48,447 bases of DNA from Pseudomonas psychrophila HA-4 (GTDB taxonomy: Bacteria > Pseudomonadota > Gammaproteobacteria > Pseudomonadales > Pseudomonadaceae): assembly GCF_000282975.1 (NCBI RefSeq), contig NZ_ALJC01000089.1:1-48447 (forward strand). Reading direction: 5' to 3'. Made by a program: the position numbers and the translations under genes. Within the stretch, counting starts at the first letter, position 1; each line of letters starts with the position of its first letter. Under the pieces are notes generated by a model, which had not been told where the DNA came from, made no database searches, and worked only from the letters and a program-made list of their open reading frames with translations. Positions 9,080-18,525 of the stretch are shown piece by piece.

Positions 9080-10488
9080 TTTCATCCCAACAATTGGAGC
9101 ACTGGCTGGCCGGAGCTCCTGAAACCGAGCATTTGGAGTTCAAGGAAGCCAAGCAGCAATACGACAGCACTAAGCTGCTTCGCTATTGCGTGGCCCTGGC
9201 CAACGAAGGCGGCGGTTATCTGGTACTCGGGGTCAGTGACAAACCGCCACGCCGGGTGGTTGGCACTGTGGCGTTCCCGAATCCTGGGCAAATCAAGGCA
9301 AAGCTTCTTGAGGCTCTACGCATCCGGGTTGATGTTCACGAGCTGCAACATCCAGATGGCCGCGTGCTGGTTTTCGAAATTCCCACACGCCCGATCGGCC
9401 AGCCGTTGCATCACGACGGTGCCTATCTGATGCGGGCCGGGGAAGACCTGGTGCCGATGACGGCGGATCAGCTGAAGCGGATCTTTGCTGAGGGGCAGCC
9501 GGGATTCCTGACAGGTGATGCCTCTCAATTGATTGATGCCGATGTCCTTATTTCTTTGCTGGATGTGCAGACATTTTTCGACCTGTTGAAAATGCCGCTC
9601 CCAGCTACGCGAGAAGGCATCCTTGCCCGCTTGATAAGCGAGAAGCTAGTAAGAGCTGATGGGATGGGATACCGAATCACCAACCTTGGCGCCTTACTGC
9701 TGGCCAAAGATCTGCGCGAGTTCGAATCGTTGCAGCGCAAGGCTGTTCGCGTAGTGAAATACAAAGGGAAAAATAAGCTGGAGACCGAGCGCGACCTCAT
9801 CGGCCAAAAAGGCTATGCGGTTGGCTTCGAGGGGCTGATCAGCTACGTCAACAGCCAGTTACCCATGAACGAGGTGATCGGGCAGGCGCTGCGTGAAGAA
9901 GTTCGCATGTTTCCGGAGCTGGCCATTCGCGAGCTCATTGCCAACGCTCTAGTACATCAAGACCTTGATGAGACAGGCGGCTCGGTAATAGTCGAAATCT
10001 ACACCGACCGCGTTGAGATCACCAATCCAGGTCAACCTCTGATTCCAACCGAGCGCTTCGTCGACGAGTACAAGTCTCGCAATGAGAAGCTTGCGGATCT
10101 GATGCGCCGTATGGGCATCTGCGAAGAAAAAGGCAGTGGCATCGACAAGGTGGTATTCAGCACCGAGTACTACCAACTGCCGCCACCCTATGTGCGAGTG
10201 TCCACTCTACACACCACGGTAGCGTTGTATGCACACAAAGATTTCGCTGACATGGAGCCGATCGAGCGCGTAAGAGCGTGTTATCTCCATTGCTGCCTCA
10301 AGTACGTCAGCAACGAGAAAATGACCAATCAGAGCCTACGTGAGCGCTTCAAATTGGAAGACACCCGGGCCAAAATCGCGAGCGTTTCACAAATCATTGC
10401 GGCCACGGTGGGCCAGGGCTTGATCAAGCTCGATGATCCGGAAAACGCCTCCAAGCGCTACTCGAAATATGTACCTTTCTGGGTGTGA
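9076..10488 (+). CDS. AlbA_2/Schlafen-type ATP-binding protein (RecG-like C-terminal family)
   Basis: This 470-aa protein starts with an AlbA_2 (Schlafen-like) domain. ETEHLEFKEAKQQYDSTKLL at about residues 16-35 and the glycine-rich ANEGGGYLVLGVSD at about 43-56 are its hallmarks. A GHKL-type ATPase segment follows at about 280-355: ELAIRELIANALVHQDLD, then EITNPGQPLIP and GSGIDKVV. The C-terminus is winged-helix-like. The ATGA overlap with the preceding gene argues for coupled translation. This family is sometimes annotated as ATP-dependent DNA helicase related, but there are no helicase motifs here. In RM loci it is often a regulator or accessory defence protein. Confidence 0.8.
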   Translation: MISSQQLEHWLAGAPETEHLEFKEAKQQYDSTKLLRYCVALANEGGGYLVLGVSDKPPRRVVGTVAFPNPGQIKAKLLEALRIRVDVHELQHPDGRVLVFEIPTRPIGQPLHHDGAYLMRAGEDLVPMTADQLKRIFAEGQPGFLTGDASQLIDADVLISLLDVQTFFDLLKMPLPATREGILARLISEKLVRADGMGYRITNLGALLLAKDLREFESLQRKAVRVVKYKGKNKLETERDLIGQKGYAVGFEGLISYVNSQLPMNEVIGQALREEVRMFPELAIRELIANALVHQDLDETGGSVIVEIYTDRVEITNPGQPLIPTERFVDEYKSRNEKLADLMRRMGICEEKGSGIDKVVFSTEYYQLPPPYVRVSTLHTTVALYAHKDFADMEPIERVRACYLHCCLKYVSNEKMTNQSLRERFKLEDTRAKIASVSQIIAATVGQGLIKLDDPENASKRYSKYVPFWV

Positions 10489-10712
10489 GGTTTCATTTAA
10501 TCGCTGACGTCAGTCAGAGCGGGCAGCCGCGCTGTAGGCTTCTAGCCATGGGCTCGGCTTATTTAATCGCTATTGTCGGTACAGCCTGCCGCCCGTAGAC
10601 CGACACAGTAAACGAACAAGTAGACGGCCCGACCTATGAGGCGGGGTGGAATACTTAATTGGGCAGCAAGCCGCTGTCCAATTTCGAGGGTTTAAAAGGG
10701 ATTGATGCCGTA
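10489..10712. other. Intergenic region before hsdR
   Basis: This 224-bp gap breaks the otherwise overlapping operon. It contains an 11-bp direct repeat, ATTTAATCGCT, at 10495-10505 and 10561-10571, and a TGACGTCA palindrome at 10506-10513. I see no gene. A separate hsdR promoter here would let restriction be expressed later than methylation, but no clear -35/-10 pair is visible. Confidence 0.4.
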
Positions 10713-13700
10713 ATGACCGAAGACCAATTGGAACAGGAAACCCTCAGCTGGCTGGCAGAGGTGGGCTACACCCACCTGTACGGGCCGACTATCGCCTATG
10801 ATGGCGAGAGCCCTGAGCGTGACAACTACCGTCAGGTAGTCTTGGTCGAGCGTCTGCGCAGCGCCATGGCCAAGCTCAATCCCAAGGTGCCGCTGGTCGC
10901 ACGCGAAGATGCGCTCAAGCAGGTGCTCGAACTGGGCCTGCCGGTACAGCTGTCGGCCAACCGCTTGTTCCATCGCCTGTTGGTCAGTGGCGTACCGGTG
11001 CAGTACCAAAAAGACGGTGAAACCCGTGGCGATTTTGTGCGCCTGATCGACTGGGTTGAGATGAAAGCCAACGACTGGCTGGCGATCAATCAGTTCAGCA
11101 TCCAGGGGCCGAAACATACCCGGCGTCCGGACATCATCCTATTCGTCAACGGCCTGCCGTTAGTGTTGTTGGAACTGAAAAACCCGGCCGATGTGAAGGC
11201 CGATCTGAGCAAAGCCTTCGACCAGATCCAGACCTACAAGGAGCAGATCCCGGACCTGTTCCAGTACAACGAAATTCTGGTGATTTCCGATGGCAGCGAC
11301 GCCCAAATGGGCTCGTTATCGGCCGATGCCGAACGTTTCATGAACTGGCGCACCATCGACGGCCAGGATCTCGACCCGCTGGGTCAATTCCACGAACTAG
11401 AGACCTTGGTACGTGGTGCCCTGGCACCGAAGATGTTACTCGATTACCTGCGCTACTTCGTGTTGTTCGAGGATGACGGCCGACTGGTAAAGAAAATTGC
11501 CGGCTATCACCAATTCCACGCCGTGCGCGCCGCCATTCAGCAGGTGGTCACCGCCTCGCGTCCCGGCGGCACCCATAAGGGCGGAGTGGTCTGGCACACC
11601 CAAGGCTCGGGCAAGAGCATCACCATGACCTGTTTCGCCGCCCGGGTGATGCAGGAAGCGGCGATGGAGAACCCAACCATCGTGGTGATCACCGATCGCA
11701 ACGACCTGGATGGCCAGTTGTTCGGAGTGTTCTCGTTGTCCCAGGATCTGCTGCGCGAACAGCCCGTCCAAGTGGAGTCACGCGGTGACTTGCGCACCAA
11801 GCTGGCCAACCGCCCCAGTGGCGGTATTGTCTTCGCCACCATCCAAAAATTCATGCCTGGGGTGGATGAAGACACCTTTCCGGTGCTGTCCGACCGCTCG
11901 AATATCGTGGTCATCGCCGACGAAGCGCACCGCACCCAATACGGCTTTGGCGCCGAGCTGAAAACGTCGGAGGGGCTGCAGGCCGCCGAGAGCCAGACCC
12001 GTTACCAAGTGGGCTATGCCCAGCACCTGCGCGATGCGCTGCCAAACGCCACTTTCGTGGCCTTTACCGGCACCCCGGTGTCCAGCGAAGACCGCGACAC
12101 CCGTTCGGTCTTCGGTGAATACATTCACGTCTACGACATGCAGCAAGCCACCGAAGACGGTGCAACCGTCGCCATCTACTACGAATCGCGTCTGGCCAAG
12201 TTGTCCTTGAAAGACAGCGAGCTACCCGCGATCGACGATCAGGTCGATGAACTGGCCGAAGATGAAGAGGACGACCAGCAGTCGCGCCTGAAAAGCCGTT
12301 GGGCCGCACTGGAAAAGGTGGTCGGGGCTGAGCCGCGGATCCACAGCGTGGCGGCTGATCTGGTCACGCACTTCGAGGAGCGTAATCAGGGGCTTGTCAG
12401 CATGGGGCAGATGCCCGGCAAGGCCATGGTGGTGGCCATGAGCCGCGAGATCTGTGTGCACCTGTACAACGAGATCGTCGCCCTGCGTCCGGAGTGGCAC
12501 GACGAAGATCCGGAGAAAGGTGCGATCAAGATCATCATGACCGGCAGTGCCTCAGACAAGGCCTTGCTGCGGCCGCACATCTATTCTGGACAACTCAAAA
12601 AACGCCTGGAAAAGCGCTTCAAGGACCCATTCGATCCGCTCAAGCTGGTGATCGTCCGTGACATGTGGCTGACCGGCTTCGATGCGCCCTGCGTCCACAC
12701 CTTGTACGTGGACAAGCCCATGAAGGGCCATAACCTGATGCAGGCCATTGCCCGGGTCAACCGTGTGTTCAAGGACAAGCAAGGCGGCCTGGTGGTGGAT
12801 TACATCGGTATCGCCAATGAGCTAAAAGCGGCGCTCAAGGAGTACACCGGCAGCAAGGGAAAAGGGCGGCCAACCGTGGATGCCCATGAAGCCTATTCAG
12901 TGCTGGAGGAGAAACTCGACGTCCTGCGCAGCCTACTGCATGGCTTCGATTACAGCGATTTTCTCACCGGTGGACACAAGCTGCTGGCCGGGGCAGCCAA
13001 CCATGTGTTGGGCTTGGAAGACGGCAAGAAGCGCTTTGCTGACACCGCGCTGGCCATGAGCAAGGCCTTCACCCTATGCTGCACCTTGGATGAAGCCAAG
13101 GCCGTACGGGAGGAAGTGGCATTCTTCCAGGCGATCAAGGTGATCTTGATCAAGCGTGAAGTGAGTCAGCAGAAAAAGACCGACGAAGAGCGCGAGTTGG
13201 CCATTCGCCAGATCATCGGCAATGCCGTGGTCTCTGGCGACGTGGTGGACATCTTCGAGGCGGTGGGCCTGGACAAACCAAATATAGGCCTGCTCGACGA
13301 CGCGTTTCTCGCAGAGGTACGCAATCTTCCAGAGAAGAACCTGGCGGTCGAGCTGTTGGAGCGTTTGCTCGAAGGCGAAATCAAGAGCCGTTACAGCACC
13401 AACCTGGCCCAGGAGAAGAAGTTCTCTGAGCTACTGGCCAATGTGATCAAACGCTACCAAAACCGCTCGATCGAGACCGCTCAGGTCATCGAAGAGCTGA
13501 TCGAAATGGCCAAGAAGTTCGCCGCCGCGAGCCAGCGTGGCGATGCGCTTGGACTCAACGATGACGAGCTGGCGTTTTACGATGCCTTGGCCAACAACGA
13601 GGCCTCGGTGCGCGAACTGGGCGACGAGATCCTGGCCAAAATTGCCCATGAACTGACCGCCAGCCTGCGAGCCAACGTCAGTGTCGATTGGAGCAGCCGT

Positions 13701-13835
13701 GAAAGCGTGAGGGCCAAACTGCGCATCCTGGTGCGACGGATTCTGCGCAAGTACAAGTACCCGCCGGATCAAGCTGAGGAAGCGGCGCAGTTAGTGCTCA
13801 ACCAGGCGGAAACGCTCTGTGAGGCGTGGCTATAG
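10713..13835 (+). CDS. hsdR: Type I restriction-modification endonuclease/translocase subunit HsdR
   Basis: This 1040-aa R subunit carries the nuclease domain near residue 140 ([21 protein letters not shown]...ELK). An SF2 translocase follows with Walker A HTQGSGKS (about 292), DEAH in [11 protein letters not shown] (about 401), and motif III AFTGTP (about 450). Motifs V/VI are [13 protein letters not shown] and [10 protein letters not shown] (about 650-690). The C-terminal helical region (from about 850) should contact the methylase core. I choose ATG 10713 ([11 protein letters not shown]), which matches the family start; an upstream TTG at 10659 adds 18 unlikely residues. It translocates DNA past unmethylated sites and cuts at a distance. 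Confidence 0.94.
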   Translation: MTEDQLEQETLSWLAEVGYTHLYGPTIAYDGESPERDNYRQVVLVERLRSAMAKLNPKVPLVAREDALKQVLELGLPVQLSANRLFHRLLVSGVPVQYQKDGETRGDFVRLIDWVEMKANDWLAINQFSIQGPKHTRRPDIILFVNGLPLVLLELKNPADVKADLSKAFDQIQTYKEQIPDLFQYNEILVISDGSDAQMGSLSADAERFMNWRTIDGQDLDPLGQFHELETLVRGALAPKMLLDYLRYFVLFEDDGRLVKKIAGYHQFHAVRAAIQQVVTASRPGGTHKGGVVWHTQGSGKSITMTCFAARVMQEAAMENPTIVVITDRNDLDGQLFGVFSLSQDLLREQPVQVESRGDLRTKLANRPSGGIVFATIQKFMPGVDEDTFPVLSDRSNIVVIADEAHRTQYGFGAELKTSEGLQAAESQTRYQVGYAQHLRDALPNATFVAFTGTPVSSEDRDTRSVFGEYIHVYDMQQATEDGATVAIYYESRLAKLSLKDSELPAIDDQVDELAEDEEDDQQSRLKSRWAALEKVVGAEPRIHSVAADLVTHFEERNQGLVSMGQMPGKAMVVAMSREICVHLYNEIVALRPEWHDEDPEKGAIKIIMTGSASDKALLRPHIYSGQLKKRLEKRFKDPFDPLKLVIVRDMWLTGFDAPCVHTLYVDKPMKGHNLMQAIARVNRVFKDKQGGLVVDYIGIANELKAALKEYTGSKGKGRPTVDAHEAYSVLEEKLDVLRSLLHGFDYSDFLTGGHKLLAGAANHVLGLEDGKKRFADTALAMSKAFTLCCTLDEAKAVREEVAFFQAIKVILIKREVSQQKKTDEERELAIRQIIGNAVVSGDVVDIFEAVGLDKPNIGLLDDAFLAEVRNLPEKNLAVELLERLLEGEIKSRYSTNLAQEKKFSELLANVIKRYQNRSIETAQVIEELIEMAKKFAAASQRGDALGLNDDELAFYDALANNEASVRELGDEILAKIAHELTASLRANVSVDWSSRESVRAKLRILVRRILRKYKYPPDQAEEAAQLVLNQAETLCEAWL

Positions 13836-13849
13836 GCGTGAGCTCAGCG

Positions 13850-13921
13850 AGCCTGTCCGTAGGGACAGCGAGACAGAAGCATGCGACACCTTTTCTCTGG
13901 CAATGAATCTACAGGTGTCGC
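13850..13921. repeat. Inverted repeats after hsdR
   Basis: CTGTCC-gta-GGGACAG lies at about 13850-13866. A second perfect 9-bp pair, GCGACACCT at 13883-13891 and AGGTGTCGC at 13913-13921, is separated by 21 nt. They lie between the convergent hsdR and Abi-alpha genes, so they may be transcription stops, although neither has a T-tract. Confidence 0.4.
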
Positions 13922-13978
13922 CTGACTTAGACTTCTGTGGCCTCGGAATGTCTCGACCGAATGGAGAATGGCTGTACG

Positions 13979-14776
13979 CTATATTTTTGGCTGCGACGGC
14001 GATGAGGTCGCGCCTGAGATCGTCAAACCAACCGCTCTCCCGAACGCATAGCCTAACCGTGTAATGACGACGCTCGACAAATCTCCCGGAAAACTTATCT
14101 CATCCTGAGAGGGACCATATTCGCCATAACGGTCGTCGTGTCCGCCAGGCTCGAACGTCTTGAACTTGATGTAAGCGGGTTCGATAAGACCTAGCCGATT
14201 CAACGTTATCACTGACACAGGGTCGTGGGCGTTCGTACCATCGACGCCGGGACCGTAGGCAAGACTCAAATCTCCGGTCTCTTTTTTAGAGGTTTCCTTC
14301 TCCGCTTCCTCGAACATCGAGGACAGGACAAATGCATCAATGGCTGTCATTTCGCCGAGTGTTGTCACGTACTTGCGGTGTATACCTTCCTCGCTCGCAT
14401 CCATTCCAGTAGCCATCAGATTCGCCCATAGAGTGTGCAAATCTTCTTCATCCTCGACAGTTGCATATTCGAGTAGGGGGAGTGCTACCTTGGGCGGAAT
14501 AGCCCGGATGTTGACGACACCGTTCTCTTCGAGCCGACTTTTTGCTTTGTGCACCAATGACTCCAGCCGCTCCCAACTGTAGATCGAGGCCTCAATGCGC
14601 TTTGCCGCGATCTTGTCGGTCCAGTACAAACCGACTGTGTCCTCGATTGCGCGGCCGAAAACACGGTCTAGAAATCCTCCGGCACTCCGTACGACATCAA
14701 TCGCATTGCCGCTGGCCATAGCGACTTCCTGTATAGCCTTAGCGGCTTCTGTTACCGCTTCAGTTTCGTCCGACAT
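13979..14776 (-). CDS. Abi-alpha (DUF4393) family putative abortive-infection protein
   Basis: This 265-aa protein matches the Abi-alpha/DUF4393 family. The core is IPPKVALPLLEYATVEDEEDL...LWANLMATGMD at about residues 93-130, followed by FVLSSMFEEAEKE and ITLNRLGLIEP. The N-terminus (AIQEVAMASGNAIDVVRSAG, FLDRVFGRAIEDTVGLYWTD) is amphipathic and Gly/Ala-rich; family members often sit near membranes. It is convergent with hsdR and has its own upstream region at 14777-14900. Members of the family were linked to phage resistance by abortive infection, so it fits the defence island. Mechanism here is unknown. Confidence 0.75.
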   Translation of the reverse strand: MSDETEAVTEAAKAIQEVAMASGNAIDVVRSAGGFLDRVFGRAIEDTVGLYWTDKIAAKRIEASIYSWERLESLVHKAKSRLEENGVVNIRAIPPKVALPLLEYATVEDEEDLHTLWANLMATGMDASEEGIHRKYVTTLGEMTAIDAFVLSSMFEEAEKETSKKETGDLSLAYGPGVDGTNAHDPVSVITLNRLGLIEPAYIKFKTFEPGGHDDRYGEYGPSQDEISFPGDLSSVVITRLGYAFGRAVGLTISGATSSPSQPKI

Positions 14777-15101
14777 ACGGATACTTATTGATTTAATGAG
14801 TCTAAAAGCAATGATCTCCTTCGATCATCATGATTTTTTACCAGAGTAATAAATCCCTTAGTTCTAACTACTTTAAGTAGCTATCCGCGGGGGTTTATCT
14901 CTGTGGAACAGGAGATGGATTTTCGGTATTGGTAGTATGCCTCTATAGCTACCTCTTCTACCCAGGATCAATGATCCGTCCAGTAGGTCTAGACAATGAT
15001 TCAGGCCCATTTAGGCCTGACTGCAAGGAAGCAGTGCAGGACCGTCGGTAAATAAGTACTCCCCATGCTGAAGGTATGAAACTAAGCACTGGAGTACCTA
15101 C
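14777..15101. promoter_or_regulatory. Divergent intergenic region with stem-loops
   Basis: About 320 bp lie between the leftward Abi-alpha gene and the rightward Gp2-like gene. The left part is AT-rich and should hold the Abi-alpha promoter. On the right, TCAGGCC (15001-15007) and GGCCTGA (15014-15020) make a perfect 7-bp stem with a 6-nt loop. An imperfect CTGC...GCAG stem follows at 15021-15040. CTACTT-t-AAGTAG lies near 14868-14880. I see no gene. Confidence 0.4.
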
Positions 15102-15758
15102 ATGATCCGCCACCCTGATAACACCAACCTGATCCTTCACAGCGGCAGCACCTTCCAGAGCTGGCCTGTTCAAGAAGACAAAGGTCCTTTCATTCAGCAG
15201 TACCTGAATCGTCTCCAACAGACGATGCAGTGCGCTCTTGCTCAATACTCCAGAGTATTTGCCTTCCGAGTCGACCTACGACTGCCTGTAGGACTTCAGT
15301 TACCTGACTACGCGTACACGAATCAGGTCATTGAGCGTTTCATCGAATCCTTTAAAGCCAAGATCCGACATAACCGCAGTATGGCTCGCCAATTGAATCC
15401 CTATGCTCACGACAGCAAGGTCCGATACGTCTGGGCGCGAGAGCAAGGCCAGCATGGCAAGCCGCACCACCATCTGGCCATTCTGTTGAACTACGATGCC
15501 TTCAACGCGCTGGGTAAGTTTGAGCCTGGTAGGGACAACATGTTCAACCGTCTGGTGGAGGCCTGGGCCAGCGCCTTGGGCCTATCTGTAGAGGCTGTCA
15601 GCGGCTTGGTCGAGATCCCGCCGAATCCTTACTATCACTTACATCGTGACGACCTGGTTGGGCAGGCTGTGTTCTTCCACCGAACCAGTTATCTCTGCAA
15701 GTCGGCTACCAAGGCCTTTGTGGATGGCAGCCATGGCTTTGGCTGCAGCCGAAGCTAA
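15102..15758 (+). CDS. Inovirus Gp2/YagK-YfjJ C-terminal domain protein
   Basis: This 218-aa protein matches the inovirus-type Gp2 (YagK_YfjJ_C) family. Landmarks are FRVDLRLP (about 51-58), VRYVWAREQGQHGKPHHHLA (about 107-126), and the C-terminal FHRTSYLCKSATK...FGCSR block. The triple His in GKPHHHLAILL resembles the metal-binding strand of HUH replication initiators. GGAG at 15091-15094 precedes ATG 15102. Genes of this type occur in filamentous phages and on Pseudomonas and enterobacterial islands without other phage genes, as here. A rolling-circle or replication-related role is possible but not shown. Confidence 0.75.
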   Translation: MIRHPDNTNLILHSGSTFQSWPVQEDKGPFIQQYLNRLQQTMQCALAQYSRVFAFRVDLRLPVGLQLPDYAYTNQVIERFIESFKAKIRHNRSMARQLNPYAHDSKVRYVWAREQGQHGKPHHHLAILLNYDAFNALGKFEPGRDNMFNRLVEAWASALGLSVEAVSGLVEIPPNPYYHLHRDDLVGQAVFFHRTSYLCKSATKAFVDGSHGFGCSRS

Positions 15759-15863
15759 GTACAACCACTGGATCACGACAAAAAAATAAGTGATTGGGTA
15801 CCGTGCCGATGACCGCCCTGGCATCAGCCAAGAGCAGTCTATCGGACGGTGTGACCATAAGGG

Positions 15864-16361
15864 CTACAGGTAACCTCGTTCAGCCAACGACACGCAGCCT
15901 TCATGGCCCACCACGACATGATCCAATATCCGGGTACCGACCATGTTCAAAGCGTTCTTGAGGGTGGCGGTGAGCGTGCGATCAGCCTGACTTGGCTCCG
16001 GATCGCCGGAGGGATGATTGTGAACCATAATTACGGCCGCGGCGTTGTGCTCTAGAGCGATCTTGACCACTTCCCGCGGGTACACGCTGGCCCCATCCAG
16101 CGTGCCTCGGAATAGCTCCCTGAAGCCTATTACCCGGTGTTTGGTATCGAGCAGTAGCAAAGCAAAGACTTCATGTTCGTGGTACTGCAGCAGTGTTTGC
16201 AGGTGGCTGAAGACCTGCTTGGGCTCAGTCAATGCCCGGCCTTTAGACAGGCGACTCATTGCCAGCTGCTGAGCCATACGCAGGATGTCAGCTTCGGTGA
16301 CCGGTGATTCCATCACGTAGGTACCGGTGGTTTCACCGGCTTTGAGTTTGTGATATTTCAT
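15864..16361 (-). CDS. radC: RadC-family JAB-domain protein
   Basis: This 165-aa protein has the JAB/MPN metal-binding core of the RadC family: VFSHLQ (about 50), EVFALLLLDTKHRVIG (about 64-79) and HNHPSGDPEPSQAD (about 114-127), which supplies the His-x-His...Asp ligands. The N-terminal HhH part of chromosomal RadC is missing, as is usual for short plasmid and island copies. It is the last gene of the leftward operon starting at 19895. Function is unclear; the historic link to DNA repair has not held up. Confidence 0.9.
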   Translation of the reverse strand: MKYHKLKAGETTGTYVMESPVTEADILRMAQQLAMSRLSKGRALTEPKQVFSHLQTLLQYHEHEVFALLLLDTKHRVIGFRELFRGTLDGASVYPREVVKIALEHNAAAVIMVHNHPSGDPEPSQADRTLTATLKNALNMVGTRILDHVVVGHEGCVSLAERGYL

Positions 16362-16412
16362 GCGGATATTCCTGTGCGAATGCGTGAGAACGGAGGGATC
16401 TGAGAAACCCTG

Positions 16413-17333
16413 TTACTGGACGGTGGGCTTGCCGTTGTGCCGCGAGGCTTGCGACTCCAACTTTTGGGCGAGTGAGGGGTTGGCAGGCGCTGCCAGTTGG
16501 GCTTGGGGCTCTATAGGGCTGGTCTGATCTTCAATGGCGGGGAAGAACTCTTCGACGACGGCCCCGGTGTCCTCCTCACTGTCTTCAAAGGCCCCATTGT
16601 TAAAGCCCTGCCGGGCCGCGTGATCCAAGGCGCGCTGGTCAAAACCTGCGGCTTGCCGGGTTTCCTCCACTTGCTTGGCTGCCAGTAAGGCGTCTTCTAG
16701 GGTCAGCCCATTGCGTACCGTGATGTCCACGTAGAAGATCGGCGTGCCATGGCTTTGCCGGGTGGATTTACCGCGCAGGCGTAACTCCAGCGGCAAACAG
16801 GCCAGTCGATTGCCGGAGATGGCTTGCAGGTAATGCAGGCGCGCTGCCAGGGTGCGAATGCTGTTAAAACCGGTGGTACGGAAGACAAAGCTGCCCAGCG
16901 GATCGTCATCGCCAATCACCACGTTCAGCCGGCCGTAAGGCTTGCAGGCATTGCCTTGAGCCAGTGAGCAGCCATCCGGTGAAGGGCAGGGCAACGACTG
17001 GATGCCATCCTTGGTCAAACGCTTGCAGGTCTCACCATTGCCGACGCACATTGGTCTGCCAGTGGTGCGGTCGAACAGGCTGTAGTCCGCGCGAAAGTTC
17101 AGGTCCGGCTCGTTGAACAGCAGCCGAATCGGAATGCTGCGCAGCTTGCCGTCCTGGCCATTGCGCAGTTCTTCGTTAAGGGGATGCAGTAACCAGCCGT
17201 CGCGACTTTGTACCTGCGAAGTGATGGTGAACTGGTCGTCTTTCTCCGGCAGACGTTTGCCGTTTTTCTCGACGACCTTGCCAATGGAAATACGCCCGAG
17301 TACCGGAGGGGTGATAGCTAAGCCTTTGAGCAT
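16413..17333 (-). CDS. Conserved island protein, recombination-directionality-factor-like ('hydrolase or metal-binding protein')
   Basis: This 306-aa protein is a common conserved member of Pseudomonas plasmid and island gene sets. Conserved blocks are MLKGLAITPPVLGRISIG at the start, KLRSIPIRLLFNEPDLNFRA, then four Cys in CVGNGETCKR and CPSPDGC, and GSFVFRTTGFNSIRTLAARL at about 150-169. The Cys cluster could bind metal. The family has been grouped with phage Gp3-like recombination directionality factors. That assignment is from memory of the family, not from visible catalytic residues. The C-terminal 90 residues are Pro/Glu-rich and probably disordered. It lies between yqaJ-like and radC genes in one operon. 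Confidence 0.6.
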   Translation of the reverse strand: MLKGLAITPPVLGRISIGKVVEKNGKRLPEKDDQFTITSQVQSRDGWLLHPLNEELRNGQDGKLRSIPIRLLFNEPDLNFRADYSLFDRTTGRPMCVGNGETCKRLTKDGIQSLPCPSPDGCSLAQGNACKPYGRLNVVIGDDDPLGSFVFRTTGFNSIRTLAARLHYLQAISGNRLACLPLELRLRGKSTRQSHGTPIFYVDITVRNGLTLEDALLAAKQVEETRQAAGFDQRALDHAARQGFNNGAFEDSEEDTGAVVEEFFPAIEDQTSPIEPQAQLAAPANPSLAQKLESQASRHNGKPTVQ

Positions 17334-17439
17334 GGAAGTTCTCCTGTATCTGAAATAGAAACGCCACCGAGACCGCGCAAACGGCCAGGGTGGCGTTGGA
17401 GAGAAAGGGCATGGGAATAAGGGAAGAGCGAACGAACGT

Positions 17440-18444
17440 TCAGGCCAGCAGAAAACGCCGACTGCCGGTTTTGGTGGTCGAGTAGCGTACTTGCAGATAG
17501 GGCTTTTCTTTGAGCAGACGGGGGATATCCAGGGCCACGCTGTCTTTGGCTTTCTTCCACGTAATACAGCCGGTCACGAAGGTCGCCCGACTGGCATCGC
17601 CCATGGCCTGTTGCAACATTTGCTTGAGCTGAGCTTCCTGCTTCTCCTGCAGAGCAATCGATTCGCGCACTCTCTGCAGTTCGGTAAAGGTCGTACAGAG
17701 CAGCGCGTCCTGGCTGAAGTCCAGGCTTTGCCCACTGTCCTGTGGATACAGGCAGCGCAACGCTTGCTCCGCTGAGGCAGATCCGTCTGCCGGCGGCGGG
17801 GTATCACTGACCACGTAATCCCAGAACAGCCGCTCCAAGTCGATCAGTCGAGCAATCAGTGATTCGTCGCGTTCGATACGATGGATCTCCAGGTGCTGAC
17901 CACCGAGCAGTACCGCCACATCAGCGGCCTGCTTGCCGGTGACGGCGAGCTGGTGCATGACTTGCAACTGCACATACTCGGGCACCCCTTCTTTCCAAAG
18001 GCGTGCGCCGTTTATGCCGGCGGTTTTGCATTCGAGAATCTGCACTTCTGACGCGCCGATCACCTCTCGGTCGATGTTGGCCAACATCCAGGTTAGTTTG
18101 GGATCCGGATGCTGCAGCACAGCATTGACCCGCCGCACCCGGTGACCACTGCGCCGGGTGTAATGTGTTGCGACAATCGGCTCCAGGATATTGCCCCAAT
18201 AAGCAGGGCTCTCTTCATCCTGCGGATCAAGTTTGGGCAGTACGGTGTCACGGCCGGTCTTCTCCATCCACAGCTCCAACTGGGATTTGTAAGGGTTGAG
18301 GCCCACGGCTGCGGCGGCATCCGAGCTGCCAATACCTTGTTTACGTACGGCCAACCAGTCCTCGCGCGGCAGTTGTTTGGTGCCGACCAGACGTAACGCA
18401 GGACGGGGTTTGCTGCTGGTGTGTTGCAGAGTTTGTGTGCCCAT
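17440..18444 (-). CDS. YqaJ-type viral recombinase / lambda-exonuclease-family nuclease
   Basis: This 334-aa protein carries the YqaJ (PD-(D/E)xK) nuclease core. KQGIGSSDAAAAVGLNPYKS (about 34-53) is the conserved opening. WGNILEPIVATHY (about 84-96) supplies the acidic residue, and MLANIDREV with ILECKTAG (about 120-141) supplies D...ExK. QLQVMHQLAVTG follows. The C-terminal 110 residues are a coiled-coil-like extension with a terminal basic segment. Such 5'-3' exonucleases feed single-strand annealing recombination. No annealing partner (RecT/Bet) is recognisable, but the neighbouring DUF932 protein often travels with it. Confidence 0.88.
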   Translation of the reverse strand: MGTQTLQHTSSKPRPALRLVGTKQLPREDWLAVRKQGIGSSDAAAAVGLNPYKSQLELWMEKTGRDTVLPKLDPQDEESPAYWGNILEPIVATHYTRRSGHRVRRVNAVLQHPDPKLTWMLANIDREVIGASEVQILECKTAGINGARLWKEGVPEYVQLQVMHQLAVTGKQAADVAVLLGGQHLEIHRIERDESLIARLIDLERLFWDYVVSDTPPPADGSASAEQALRCLYPQDSGQSLDFSQDALLCTTFTELQRVRESIALQEKQEAQLKQMLQQAMGDASRATFVTGCITWKKAKDSVALDIPRLLKEKPYLQVRYSTTKTGSRRFLLA

Positions 18445-18464
18445 GATGTTTTCCTGTGCGGCAT

Positions 18465-18508
18465 AAAAAACGCCCGGCCAGCAGACGCTAACCAGGCGCT
18501 TTAATAGT
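18465..18508 (-). terminator. Weak hairpin between DUF932 and YqaJ genes
   Basis: An imperfect stem pairs GCGCCTGG with CCGGGCG, with TTTTTTAT on the leftward-read 3' side. It may reduce read-through from the DUF932 gene into the yqaJ-like gene. It is weak evidence only. Confidence 0.3.
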
Positions 18509-18525
18509 TGAGTAAGTGAGTGGAG

